Assembly: GCF_002006355.2 (NCBI RefSeq) | Contig: NZ_CP096980.1 | Span: 3,038,001-3,102,000 of the forward strand | Length of the DNA: 64,000 nucleotides | From: Clostridium felsineum DSM 794 | GTDB taxonomy: Bacteria; Bacillota; Clostridia; Clostridiales; Clostridiaceae | Direction of reading: 5' to 3' | In this document: one piece after another, positions 18,261 to 26,969 of the stretch | Layout: each line of letters begins with the position of its first letter | Numbering within the stretch: the stretch's first letter is position 1 | The notes under the pieces: generated by a model | The model's input: the letters and a program-made list of their open reading frames with translations, nothing else | Databases searched by the model: none | What the model was told of the DNA's origin: nothing | Position numbers and translations under genes: made by a program

Positions 18261-19856
18261 ACTGCTTTCAGTTACATTATGGTACTGCGTATTAAGGTAC
18301 TGTGTGTTTTGTGGCTTTTGGGGTTTCTGGTAACGTAAGTACACTTTTATTGTTCGGTCGTCAGATATTTCTATACGTTCAACCACTTCCTTTAACATTT
18401 GATTAGTCCATTCTTCGCGGTTAAATCTGGCTAACTCCTTTATAGACCTAATAAGTAACTGCTCTTTGTTTTCCTGCGACCTGTTGGTTACTACAGCCAT
18501 GTCCAATTGTTCCTTATGCTTTAACAGTGCTTGTAACTGCCCCTCTATCTGTTCATTCTGCAACTTGTACTGCGTGGCGCCGACTATCCCCTCACTGTAG
18601 GAAGTTAGAAGGGTGTTAGATAGGCGTAATAGGCTGTCTATTTTCGCTTGTATTGCCTTTAATTCTTCTTTTGGTGTCATGGCATGGCTATCTATTGAAC
18701 GTGCCTTTATCGCGTCCATAATAGCCTTAAAATTGGTTTCGATAAGTACCCCTATTTCCTGCCTTAAAATCTGGACTAAATCCCCCTCATAAACAGCCAC
18801 CCTACCGTGACCACATTTTGCTTTTCCGAATTGCTCATAGTTTAGACAGATGTAGTAGGGTTCATATTCCCTTTTAGACTTTTTCCTTTTAACAGTAAAA
18901 CTTGCCCCGCAATCTGCACACACCACTAGATTAGAAAACAGGGACTTACTGGAATGACGGGTAGGTCTGCCATTTGCTTTTATTGCAGTTTGCCTTTTCG
19001 CCACTTCTTCCTGTACACGTTGGAATACGCTATCTCTTATTATAGGCGGGAACACCCCCTTATGAACTGCCCAATCACTTCTAGGTATCTTCCTCCTTTT
19101 GTTCATGGTAACGTCAATAGTTTCTGTTTGGTGCTGTACTAAATAGCCAATATACGCCCTATTCTGTAACATCCTTCCTATCATACTAGCGTGCCAACCA
19201 TTAGTTCCCCCTTGCGTGAGTACCCCCTCTTCTTTTAGTAAATTAGAAATGTTACGGAAACCCATACCGCTTAAATATAGTTCAAATACCCTGTTTACTA
19301 CTTTCGCCTGTTCTGCCACAATCTTTATCCCCTTTTTACCTTTTACATATTGGTAACCATAGGGCATATTCGGTATATACATTTGACCCCGCTTTTCCAT
19401 TCCGCGCCATGTTTCTTTTATACGCTTTGACGTTGTCTGTGATTCCTGTTCAGCTAACCAAGCAAAAAGTCCGAACCTCATTGTGTCCACTGCACTATCT
19501 AGCCCATCTTCACGAAATATTACACGTATCCCTACAGCGCGTAAATCTGCTATTGCTTGCAGGGCTTCACGTTGATTACGGGCGAATCTGCTTAACGACT
19601 TGGCTAACAGTATATTGTACTTGCCATTTTTACCATCTTCCAGTAACTGTTGGAACGCTAACCTTTTTACTGACTTTGTGCCGGAAATCCCTTCATCTGT
19701 GTATACCTTGTAGATTTCCCACCCTTTTTCTTCTATTAGGCGGGTATAACTGTCGTGTTGGTTGTGAATCGAGGTTTCCTGTTCATCTGTAGAAACACGG
19801 GTATATAGTGCTACTTTTGGTGCGTCTGCTATTTCTTTATTTAATCTGTTTTCCAT
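18258..19856 (-). CDS. int: Large serine recombinase, prophage integrase
   Basis: Site-specific recombinase that integrates and, with a directionality factor, excises the prophage. Order of parts: serine resolvase domain with ALYTRVSTDEQ (catalytic Ser about residue 22) and LSRFARNQRE; recombinase domain (GYQYVKGKKG); zinc ribbon with CADCGASF and a second Cys pair about residues 325-380; coiled-coil; short C-terminal tail. 532 residues from ATG 19856, which has SD GGAGGG; the frame is open 30 codons further but without ribosome site. It overlaps the small upstream gene by 20 bases and lies at the left edge of the prophage, as expected for an integrase. Confidence 0.95.
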   Translation of the reverse strand: MENRLNKEIADAPKVALYTRVSTDEQETSIHNQHDSYTRLIEEKGWEIYKVYTDEGISGTKSVKRLAFQQLLEDGKNGKYNILLAKSLSRFARNQREALQAIADLRAVGIRVIFREDGLDSAVDTMRFGLFAWLAEQESQTTSKRIKETWRGMEKRGQMYIPNMPYGYQYVKGKKGIKIVAEQAKVVNRVFELYLSGMGFRNISNLLKEEGVLTQGGTNGWHASMIGRMLQNRAYIGYLVQHQTETIDVTMNKRRKIPRSDWAVHKGVFPPIIRDSVFQRVQEEVAKRQTAIKANGRPTRHSSKSLFSNLVVCADCGASFTVKRKKSKREYEPYYICLNYEQFGKAKCGHGRVAVYEGDLVQILRQEIGVLIETNFKAIMDAIKARSIDSHAMTPKEELKAIQAKIDSLLRLSNTLLTSYSEGIVGATQYKLQNEQIEGQLQALLKHKEQLDMAVVTNRSQENKEQLLIRSIKELARFNREEWTNQMLKEVVERIEISDDRTIKVYLRYQKPQKPQNTQYLNTQYHNVTESS

Positions 19857-20007
19857 CTTTTGTATTTCCCTCCGCTTCTTTTGGCTTACTCTGCTCTTGT
19901 AGACCCTTCTGTGAGGTATTATACAGTATAGCCAATTTTTTAGCAATGGTTTGAGGTAACCCTTGTCCGTAAATTATTTCTACTTTATACATTTCCTTTT
20001 TACCCAT
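19837..20007 (-). CDS. Small basic protein overlapping the integrase gene
   Basis: 56 residues from ATG 20007, downstream of GGGGGTGGGG; a TTG five codons earlier is the alternative. Content: MYKVEIIYGQGLPQTIAKKLAILYN followed by a polar, lysine-rich tail. No family recognised. It overlaps the integrase start by 20 bases, so it is co-translated with it. Recombination directionality factors are small and often sit beside a serine integrase, which makes this a candidate, but only by position. Confidence 0.6.
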   Translation of the reverse strand: MGKKEMYKVEIIYGQGLPQTIAKKLAILYNTSQKGLQEQSKPKEAEGNTKDGKQIK

Positions 20008-20058
20008 ATTCCCCACCCCCAAATTATAATATGATTATTGCCTATATAAATATGTAGG

Positions 20059-20095
20059 AAAAAAATTAAGCCTGTGACATTTACGCCACAAGCTT
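20059..20095 (-). terminator. Terminator at the end of the late/lysis operon
   Basis: On the minus strand AAGCTTGTG (20095-20087), loop, CACAGGCTT (20076-20068), then AATTTTTTT. Nine-base stem with one G-T pair and a strong T-tract, directly after the endolysin stop. It separates late transcription from the integrase pair. Confidence 0.85.
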
Positions 20096-20110
20096 TAGTG
20101 TTTTATCTAT

Positions 20111-20881
20111 TTACTTTCTTTGTTCCAATGCAGTTATTCTTTGCTCTATTTCTGCTAGTCTTTGTTCAATTGTTTTTTGGGGTACATTATTAACTTGTTG
20201 TGCTTGCTGTGCCTTCTGTGCGTATAATTGGTTCATTTTATTAGCTGATTGTGCGCCCCACACGCCGTCCACAGATAGTCCATATTTAGCTTGAAAGTTC
20301 TTTATAGCCTGTAATGTTCCCGCGCCCATTATGCCATCTTCCGCTAACCTAGCACCTTCCATAGCGTTAAGCTGTCTTTGTATAGTTAATACTGTATTAT
20401 CCATTTGAACCCCTCCATAATTTACTGAAATATTCGCACCATTTACCCTGTTTTTAATTTCTGCCAAAGGGTATTTATCCCCCGGACATGATGTTGAATA
20501 GTATTGTTTGTGACCGCCTATTTCTAGTTTTCCATACTTTTGACACATCTCTTGGCATAACGCAACAATTGCTTGCTTCTGTACTTCTGGCATTGTTTCC
20601 CCCATATATTCACCCTCTGCACATATACCAATACTGTCTGAATTTCTGCTAGGACAGTGCGCTCCGATAGCATTTTCGGGTCTTCCACGATAAACAGTTC
20701 CGTCCTTTCTGACTAAAAAATGGTAGCCACAGCCTGCCCATCCATTTTGTAAATGCCAACTGTGAATATCTTGTATAGAACAATGACTAGCCTCTGCGTG
20801 ATGAAGCACACAAAATTTAGGGGTGTTACCATAAGATAACGGTTTGAACTTTAAACCAACGTCAATAATGTTTAATCCCAT
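20111..20881 (-). CDS. Endolysin: N-acetylmuramoyl-L-alanine amidase with peptidoglycan-binding domain
   Basis: Cell-wall hydrolase for lysis, 256 residues. N-terminal Amidase_2/PGRP-type domain: CVLHHAE (His 27/28), GYHFLVRKDGTVYRGRP, GAHC, and GGHKQYYSTSCPG (His 124 and Cys 132 as zinc ligands). A PG_binding_1-like repeat covers about 156-215 (LTIQRQLNAM.. LQAIKNFQAKYGLSVDGVWG). The last 30 residues form a short coiled-coil (IEQRLAEIEQRITALEQ). No signal peptide, so it needs a holin. Last gene of the late block, after SD AAGGAGGT. Confidence 0.93.
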   Translation of the reverse strand: MGLNIIDVGLKFKPLSYGNTPKFCVLHHAEASHCSIQDIHSWHLQNGWAGCGYHFLVRKDGTVYRGRPENAIGAHCPSRNSDSIGICAEGEYMGETMPEVQKQAIVALCQEMCQKYGKLEIGGHKQYYSTSCPGDKYPLAEIKNRVNGANISVNYGGVQMDNTVLTIQRQLNAMEGARLAEDGIMGAGTLQAIKNFQAKYGLSVDGVWGAQSANKMNQLYAQKAQQAQQVNNVPQKTIEQRLAEIEQRITALEQRK

Positions 20882-20967
20882 CTTTTTAAATACCTCCTTC
20901 TTCTAACTAGAAAGAAAATCCCCTCTAGCCTTCACTTATATGTGTAGCCAAAGGGGTAATTGTGACA

Positions 20968-22809
20968 CTATAAGGTTAAGTCTTTTACTGTTGCACTAAC
21001 AGCTGTACCATACGTAAATGTTTGTGAGTTTATTACCCTATTGCTTCCTGCGGTAGGTAACGCACCTAACACCGCTCCACTATCGGGATTGACGGTTAGC
21101 GTGCCCCCATTTTGGATATACCAGTAAGGAACTGAATATAAGAATTGAGCGTAGTCTTTACATTCTGCCCACAGCTCCACACACACACCACCGGATACAG
21201 CAATTGGAATGGCTGAAAATATAGTATTACCACTAGCGCTGTCTATTTCAACAAAATATCTAGTCTTGCCCGAAGCGTCTACCGCTGTTGCTGACGTATT
21301 GTTAGTATACTTCATGACTACGTAACCCGCTGTAGGGTAAGAACCTGTTGTATGGATATTTAGCTTAACAACGGAATGGGTGTACTGCTGTGGTAAATAG
21401 ATACGACAAACACATAAAAACTTTGAGCCTGTACCTGTGTTATTGTACAATGAGTGACCTTTAGTTCTGGACATTCCTCTAGTTTCAAAGTCAGCTGTTA
21501 CTGCTGTTGAACCTGAAAGTGTGTTAGTTCCTGCCAATGTAACAGCACCATTAAGTGTTACCGCGTCACTTTGGTTATTAGCCAGTACTTTATTTGTGTT
21601 TAAGTAAACTGTCCCGTCTGGTTTAAAGATTATAGCCTTTGTAGTGTCCCATGTTTCGCCGTTATTTCCGCCACTTCCCGGTGTATAATAGTCTGACGAA
21701 GGTATAAATGCTAACTCTGGGGCTAAATGGGAGGATGATGTAGAAGTGCTTAATCTTCCTATCTTCCAAGAATAGTTATTCTCCTGTTTTGAATAGAACA
21801 TATTTGGTGTTATAAGTCTAGTCAAGCCCTCTAGTGTACCGTTTTGTAGTGGTAAATACTGCCCTATATGGTTGTGTAATTTCTGCGCTTTTCCACGTAA
21901 ATCTGTAAGACCTTTCGGTAATGTTTCCGGATAGACTAAACAGTCATTTAACGTCCAATTCACAGAATCCACGAAATCCAAATCAACCGCAGTAGTAGCC
22001 AAAGATAGGGAAGTACCGTGTCTATTTCTGTCGGAGCTGTATTGACACATTAAATAAGTTGTATACCCGCCAAAAGTAGTAAAGTTGTATGCAGGGTAAG
22101 CAGTCGCAGGAACACCGTTGTAATCTTCGTCCGGCATATTTACAGCTAACCATAATTTAGGAACTTGGTTTGCTATTGGGTCACCACCGCTTGATTGGAT
22201 TGTGTGTGTAGTAGTAGATTCGTCTACAAAGTAATAAGCAGTATACAGAATTATTCCGCCCCTACTTGCTAACTGTGGGAAACGTACAACCATTCTATCC
22301 TTAAACGCCTTTATCCACGTATAGGCTTGATGTGCTGTCATTGTATAAGGTGTGTCCCATCTGTTATCTTCATAGTCTAGTACGGGTAGTAAGTCACCGC
22401 ATTGTCCAGTACCAAAAACAGATTCTAGTATATCAGCGTAATTGTTTGCTTCTTTTGTTGCTTCCGCCTGCAAGTTTGCGTCAGTATACCCACCCGGATA
22501 AGTGCTTGATAAGGTTAACACGTTAAAAGGTCTAGCGTAGAAGTAAGTTCCAACCTTTAGTCCCCTTTTTCTATACGCTAGTACGTTTCCCGCTGTGAAT
22601 CTTGAATCTGTAGTCTTGCTTTCGTCTGCGGTGTTTTGCTGTCCCGCCTTTAGTATCACGAAGTCACAACCCATATTTTTCGGTGCGTCAAAACCAAGTG
22701 TGCTATCCCCAAGTGGGTATTGGTAGGAACTATAGTCAACACCCCTAACTAGATTCAGTCTTTCAGCAAAGTTATAATACGGAAAATATCCCGCTGTTTG
22801 TTGGCTCAT
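20968..22809 (-). CDS. GH25 muramidase domain fused to tail-fibre-like C-terminal region
   Basis: 613 residues. Residues about 20-285 are a glycosyl hydrolase family 25 (Chalaropsis-type lysozyme) domain: GVDYSSYQ (Asp 25) at the start and LPVLDYEDN (Asp 145, Glu 147) as active site. The rest is a Gly/Thr/Ser-rich, beta-type region with a repeated TLAGTNTLSGSTAVT pattern and a globular end, as in fibres. It sits between the BppU-like baseplate gene and the endolysin, so I read it as a tail-tip hydrolase/fibre that cuts the wall on infection rather than a lysis enzyme. SD AAGGAGG. Confidence 0.85.
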   Translation of the reverse strand: MSQQTAGYFPYYNFAERLNLVRGVDYSSYQYPLGDSTLGFDAPKNMGCDFVILKAGQQNTADESKTTDSRFTAGNVLAYRKRGLKVGTYFYARPFNVLTLSSTYPGGYTDANLQAEATKEANNYADILESVFGTGQCGDLLPVLDYEDNRWDTPYTMTAHQAYTWIKAFKDRMVVRFPQLASRGGIILYTAYYFVDESTTTHTIQSSGGDPIANQVPKLWLAVNMPDEDYNGVPATAYPAYNFTTFGGYTTYLMCQYSSDRNRHGTSLSLATTAVDLDFVDSVNWTLNDCLVYPETLPKGLTDLRGKAQKLHNHIGQYLPLQNGTLEGLTRLITPNMFYSKQENNYSWKIGRLSTSTSSSHLAPELAFIPSSDYYTPGSGGNNGETWDTTKAIIFKPDGTVYLNTNKVLANNQSDAVTLNGAVTLAGTNTLSGSTAVTADFETRGMSRTKGHSLYNNTGTGSKFLCVCRIYLPQQYTHSVVKLNIHTTGSYPTAGYVVMKYTNNTSATAVDASGKTRYFVEIDSASGNTIFSAIPIAVSGGVCVELWAECKDYAQFLYSVPYWYIQNGGTLTVNPDSGAVLGALPTAGSNRVINSQTFTYGTAVSATVKDLTL

Positions 22810-22838
22810 TTATTAGTCCTCCTTATATACCTATTTAC

Positions 22839-23732
22839 TTATTTCATATTCCTATAACATCTAACTAGCACTTCATCATTATATTGCAGTGTATAGCCAG
22901 TAAAAGTTATGTTGCCCGAAGCGTCTACGGTATAATGCGTGCCTAGCAGAAAAGCAACACCGTTTACAGAAACCACCAACAGGTCTAATGTGCTATCATA
23001 CCCAGTAATACCCGAAGCTATTGTTGCGGTATTTGGTGTTGTATTTGTGATTAGGTTATGCGTTACAAGATTAGGTCTTGCAAAAGCCAAAGAGCCGTCC
23101 GCTTTTTTAGTTAGGTATTGGTTTGTAGTAGCTGTAGCCTTGTCCGGAATTGCGTCTAATGTGCTTTTATTTGTGTGAGTGTGGGTATTAGTATAAAGAG
23201 TGCCGTCCCAAGATATACTGCCATCTGCATTGGTTTTCAAAGTGTTATTAGCACCTATTGCGGTGTTATCTGGAATATCGTCTAGTACGGGTTTATTATC
23301 GTGCCAATGTGAATGTGCGACTAATTCTGTCATTGCCGGAAATTCACCGCTTGACTCTATGGCATTAGTCGGGTCAATGTTGGCTTTTATAAGGAAACTG
23401 AATTCGAAAAACGTTAAACGATTCCCGCTATTATCATATACAGAAACTTCCGCATTTGCTGTTCCGCTTACTGCCAAAGTTTGTGCAGTTAATACAACCT
23501 TTATTTGACCAGTTGTAGCGTCAGTTACTGTAGGTGTCTGAAATATTATATTGCCGTCTGGTTTCTTTACTGTAAACTTAAGAATAAGCCCCGTAAGGTT
23601 TACAGGGCTATAGTCTTTGATTAACTGTATGTTAAAAATGTTTGAACCGCTATCACTTTGCTTAACAAGGAAAGGCGGTTGTAGGAATTCAGTAGTAGCA
23701 TTTAGCATAAAAGTATATTCTCTAGTTATCAC
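22839..23732 (-). CDS. BppU-like baseplate upper protein
   Basis: 297 residues. The N-terminal 120 residues (FLVKQSDSGSNIFNIQLI, VNLTGLILKFTVKKPDG, VSVYDNSGNRLTFFEFSFLI) match the BppU N-terminal domain of lactococcal-type baseplates, which holds receptor-binding proteins. A SHWHDNKPVLD / TNTHTHTNKSTLD repeat follows (collar or fibre motif), then a beta-sandwich end. GTG start with SD GGGGGCG. Its neighbours (holins on one side, GH25-fibre on the other) fit the tail-tip module. Confidence 0.75.
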   Translation of the reverse strand: MITREYTFMLNATTEFLQPPFLVKQSDSGSNIFNIQLIKDYSPVNLTGLILKFTVKKPDGNIIFQTPTVTDATTGQIKVVLTAQTLAVSGTANAEVSVYDNSGNRLTFFEFSFLIKANIDPTNAIESSGEFPAMTELVAHSHWHDNKPVLDDIPDNTAIGANNTLKTNADGSISWDGTLYTNTHTHTNKSTLDAIPDKATATTNQYLTKKADGSLAFARPNLVTHNLITNTTPNTATIASGITGYDSTLDLLVVSVNGVAFLLGTHYTVDASGNITFTGYTLQYNDEVLVRCYRNMK

Positions 23733-23746
23733 TATTTAACGCCCCC

Positions 23747-23938
23747 TTACTGCCCATTTGACTTGCTTTGGTCTAAAGTTGCCTTGTTAGCAAAGTAGTA
23801 TGTGATAACCATTGTAACGATAGTCTTCAAGAATTCCCCGTCTAATCTTCCCAAAAATGCTAGTACAAGTACAACAACAGTCATAGCAATAGCAATCAAA
23901 CTTCTAACCTCTAAAAGTTCCTCTAATTTATTTAACAT
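23747..23938 (-). CDS. Small membrane protein, holin candidate
   Basis: 63 residues from ATG 23938 (SD GGAGGAG). Two hydrophobic segments, RSLIAIAMTVVVLVLAFLG and LKTIVTMVITYYFAN, with a polar C-terminal tail: the size and topology of a class II holin. Position just before the tail-tip and endolysin genes agrees. Overlaps the next gene by 11 bases. Confidence 0.6.
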   Translation of the reverse strand: MLNKLEELLEVRSLIAIAMTVVVLVLAFLGRLDGEFLKTIVTMVITYYFANKATLDQSKSNGQ

Positions 23939-24218
23939 TTCGCTTCTCCTCCAATTCATATATTTTAGCCTTTAACCCAAGTATTTCAGCCACTAGCTTT
24001 TTATTTTCTTCGGTTAACTCATGAACTTCAGCACGTAAAGCTGAAATTTCTTGTTTATACCCCTCTAAAATGTTTTGTAAATGTTGGTCGATAAGTTCCT
24101 CACGTTTTATTGATAGTTCCACTTGGTTTTTACTTCTAGTTGTTACATATGTTATAACACCAGTCAGTACAGAAGTTAGCAACCCAACGATAGCAGTATT
24201 TGACAGAAAATCGAACAC
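23928..24218 (-). CDS. Membrane-anchored coiled-coil protein, lysis-module candidate
   Basis: 96 residues. One N-terminal membrane segment (TAIVGLLTSVLTGVITYVTT) and then a long heptad-rich helix (about 30-96: LQNILEGYKQEISALRAEV and on). GTG at 24218 is preferred because GTG 24227 overlaps the ribosome site GGGGGTG. Coupled to the holin candidate. It may be a second holin-like or a holin-regulating protein; no firm family. Confidence 0.6.
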   Translation of the reverse strand: MFDFLSNTAIVGLLTSVLTGVITYVTTRSKNQVELSIKREELIDQHLQNILEGYKQEISALRAEVHELTEENKKLVAEILGLKAKIYELEEKRNVK

Positions 24219-24261
24219 CTTTTTCACCCCCTAATATAAACCCATATTCCTTGCTTATAAG

Positions 24262-24492
24262 CTACAATTTTATACGTAAAACTGGGGGTGACACTGTTGT
24301 ATCTACATAGTACTTTTTATAGTTTAGATAGAACTCAAAGCCTACGGAAACAAGTATACTTCCTAGGGTGTCGCGAAATTCCTGTGTACTTTCTGCAAAG
24401 TAACTTTCTATCGGCTGAATACCTGTGCAAAATGCTATAATCTCCCCTGTTTCATTTGTATAGAATACTGTTGTAATATCTGCCCAATTCAA
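24262..24492 (-). CDS. Small tail-region protein, function unknown
   Basis: 76 residues from TTG 24492, chosen because AAGGAGGGG lies six bases upstream; a longer GTG frame overlaps the previous gene and has no ribosome site. Soluble, beta-rich, with YFAESTQEFRDTLGSIL and FYLNYKKYYVD. Located between the tail endopeptidase-like gene and the holins, so perhaps a small baseplate part. Not recognised. Confidence 0.6.
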   Translation of the reverse strand: MNWADITTVFYTNETGEIIAFCTGIQPIESYFAESTQEFRDTLGSILVSVGFEFYLNYKKYYVDTTVSPPVLRIKL

Positions 24493-24506
24493 AAATAACC
24501 CCTCCT

Positions 24507-26192
24507 TTATGCTGTAACCGTCCACGAATACTGAAAGTCAATATCCATTCTGTTAGTTGGGTCGGATACTTGAAAAACATTAACATATCCCTGTACTTGG
24601 AACTTGGCATTTGCATAATCATAAGCGACAACGAAAACATTAAAGGTCTGCAAACCGTAACCACTTGTCAAATTCTGTATAGAACCCATTGCTACACTAG
24701 CTGTAAAAGGTTTGTTTTGGTATTCGGAGGGTAACTGAACCCATTGTGAAGCTGAACCGGCAGTTAATAGCCCAACACCAGTTAAAGATAGGTAATGGTA
24801 TGGTCTGGTAGTAGCCCCGCTAATGTGCAAAAGTCCGCTAGCAGAAAGGGTTGTTTTATCGCCATTACTGGTATTTACGGTTATTCCATCTACAGACATT
24901 ACTATAGCGTTGGAAATTTCGTTAAACCCTATTTTTATATCGGTCGGTGACTGTTGGATAATGGTTTTTACGTCCCCTTCTTCCACCTTAAGTTGTAGCT
25001 GTCCATCTAAATTGGTAATAGAGGCTTTAGCATTGTTTAAGTCCCTTTCAAGATTAACGGTTTTGTCTGCTTGGTTGTTCTGTACGTCTGTTAAAGTTTC
25101 CCTTACATCACCCAATTTAATGGTGCTTTCTGTTGGTGCTAAAAGGTTTATTGTCTGCTCATTTACCACAGCCTTAAGTGTTAATGGTGGGTTAAATTCG
25201 TGGTCTATTACTGCCACTAAATCACCAAGCTGTATCTTTTCATGGGTAAACGTGCTGTCCCCTGTAAGCCTGTACAAGTCGACAACATCTAATTCATAAG
25301 TAACTTTAGGGCTAGTATACTTTTGTAGTTCTATATAGGCGTTATTAATCAGCTCCGTTGCGTCCTTCGCCCCTGTATCCTTATACTTTAAGTAACGTGG
25401 TCTTTTTCCTGTAGTGCCTTTATACCCGTAAATACTTGTTGCTGTTGGGTCTTCCAAGTACTTCTGTCCTGCCGGTTTATTCAATGGGTTTGTTGGCGTT
25501 GTCCATGTAATAGTCCCGATATCAAAAGGCTCTTCATCACTACCACCTACAGGAATTACAGCAGTCTTTATGCCGGTTGTGTCTACGGTTCTTTGGACAG
25601 AATTTATGTCTTTGCTATATTCAAACCTTTTCCCTGTGTCGCGACTACTAACTGCTTTCATATCAACATATCTGTGCGCTCCATCTAAACGGAATATAAC
25701 AGCCAGTCCGTAGTCGTCTGCCAAGTTGTATACAGCTTCAAGAACAGTTTTGTCTAGTGATACACCAGTACATGGGTGGGTTGTCACTGTATCTACTTCC
25801 CCTACTTCCCACCTAGTACCTGCCAGTATCTGCCCTAACATAACAGAAGGTTGAAGGGTTATTCCGTAAATGCTATATAGGCAAACCTCGTCCAATAATT
25901 CCTGCCTTCCATGCTCACACTCAATTGAAATTATATGGTCGCTGCTATGTTTTCCTACCACCTTTTTAATGGTATATAACTGTGGTTGCTGTTCTAGGTC
26001 TAAAAAATAAATGTAGTTTTCCTCTATAAGATATTCAGCTCCTACGCAATCCCCGAACAATTCCATCTTTAAAGTGGAAAGGTCGTTCAATTTACTGTTT
26101 ATTTCAGCTTTTAATACTGAATAATCAATCACGTTTTCGCTGTCAAAGGCTGTGACTGCTTCTTCATCCCTATTTAATACATAAAAAATCAC
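24507..26192 (-). CDS. Phage tail protein, prophage endopeptidase-tail (Tal) N-terminal type
   Basis: 561 residues. The N-terminal 350 residues fit the phage minor structural/tail endopeptidase family (KMELFGDCVGAEYLIEENYIYF, CEHGRQELLDEV, ETLTDVQNN), corresponding to Tal/gp18 at the tail tip. The C-terminal 170 residues are a beta-type domain with no catalytic motif I can see. GTG start with SD GGGGGTG. Between the Dit-like gene and the baseplate genes, the standard order tape measure - Dit - Tal. Confidence 0.8.
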   Translation of the reverse strand: MIFYVLNRDEEAVTAFDSENVIDYSVLKAEINSKLNDLSTLKMELFGDCVGAEYLIEENYIYFLDLEQQPQLYTIKKVVGKHSSDHIISIECEHGRQELLDEVCLYSIYGITLQPSVMLGQILAGTRWEVGEVDTVTTHPCTGVSLDKTVLEAVYNLADDYGLAVIFRLDGAHRYVDMKAVSSRDTGKRFEYSKDINSVQRTVDTTGIKTAVIPVGGSDEEPFDIGTITWTTPTNPLNKPAGQKYLEDPTATSIYGYKGTTGKRPRYLKYKDTGAKDATELINNAYIELQKYTSPKVTYELDVVDLYRLTGDSTFTHEKIQLGDLVAVIDHEFNPPLTLKAVVNEQTINLLAPTESTIKLGDVRETLTDVQNNQADKTVNLERDLNNAKASITNLDGQLQLKVEEGDVKTIIQQSPTDIKIGFNEISNAIVMSVDGITVNTSNGDKTTLSASGLLHISGATTRPYHYLSLTGVGLLTAGSASQWVQLPSEYQNKPFTASVAMGSIQNLTSGYGLQTFNVFVVAYDYANAKFQVQGYVNVFQVSDPTNRMDIDFQYSWTVTA

Positions 26193-26210
26193 TGGAATAA
26201 CACCCCCAAC

Positions 26211-26969
26211 TTAAAACCAATTTTCGGTATAAGACAATGTGTATAACCCCGCATGGGAAACGGTGACGCTATAATTATCTGCCTTGGGAAACTTTAGCCA
26301 TTCGCTAGTTAAGGGAACTTTTGAAAGACCAGAATTACCGGCAATAGTCACATTTCTTTTACCCATATCAACAACTACTTTTTCCCCCGCATTAAACGCA
26401 CTGTATAAAGTGAATATTATGTCTGTACCTACACGGAAAAACACTGTAGTTAGTGCAATATTACTGCTTGGTGTCCATTCAATAATAGGGTAAGACGGAG
26501 CTGTTCCTTGGTAGTCTATTAGCATTGACGCTCCCGCAGATAAATTGACCGTGCCAGTAACAGTTTTTCCTACACCGAAACCACTAGGAACTATAAAACG
26601 TATAACCCCTTGCCCCGCGACAATTAGGTCGGATACCTTAACCGCACTGTCAACAAAGGCGTTGTACCTAACTTCCATATCTTCGCTTATTAACAGTTCC
26701 CCACCGCGGAAACTATCACCAGACAGCCAACCTGCTAAATCCCTAATCGTTTCTGAAAGTGTCTTATCTGTTGGTGGTATAATTGTTACAGCCATTTCAA
26801 TAGTCTTTTCACCAATCTCAATACCAGTTCTTACAGCACCATACGCCCCCGGAACCGTAGTTAGCTTATTAGAAATAGAAGGAAGGGCGGTAGTTTCTAC
26901 TGTCTGAACTACAACATAGCTAGGAATTTCCTTACCATTAAACCATACTCTAAATTGTGTGCTTGCCAT
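26211..26969 (-). CDS. Distal tail protein (Dit-like)
   Basis: 252 residues. FRVWFNGKEIP at the start, GAYGAVRTGIEIGEKTIEMAVTI and the YNAFVDSAVKVSDL segment fit the siphovirus tail component/Dit family, the hub joining tail tube and tip. Its start overlaps the tape-measure stop by one base, so the two are translationally coupled. Confidence 0.8.
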   Translation of the reverse strand: MASTQFRVWFNGKEIPSYVVVQTVETTALPSISNKLTTVPGAYGAVRTGIEIGEKTIEMAVTIIPPTDKTLSETIRDLAGWLSGDSFRGGELLISEDMEVRYNAFVDSAVKVSDLIVAGQGVIRFIVPSGFGVGKTVTGTVNLSAGASMLIDYQGTAPSYPIIEWTPSSNIALTTVFFRVGTDIIFTLYSAFNAGEKVVVDMGKRNVTIAGNSGLSKVPLTSEWLKFPKADNYSVTVSHAGLYTLSYTENWF

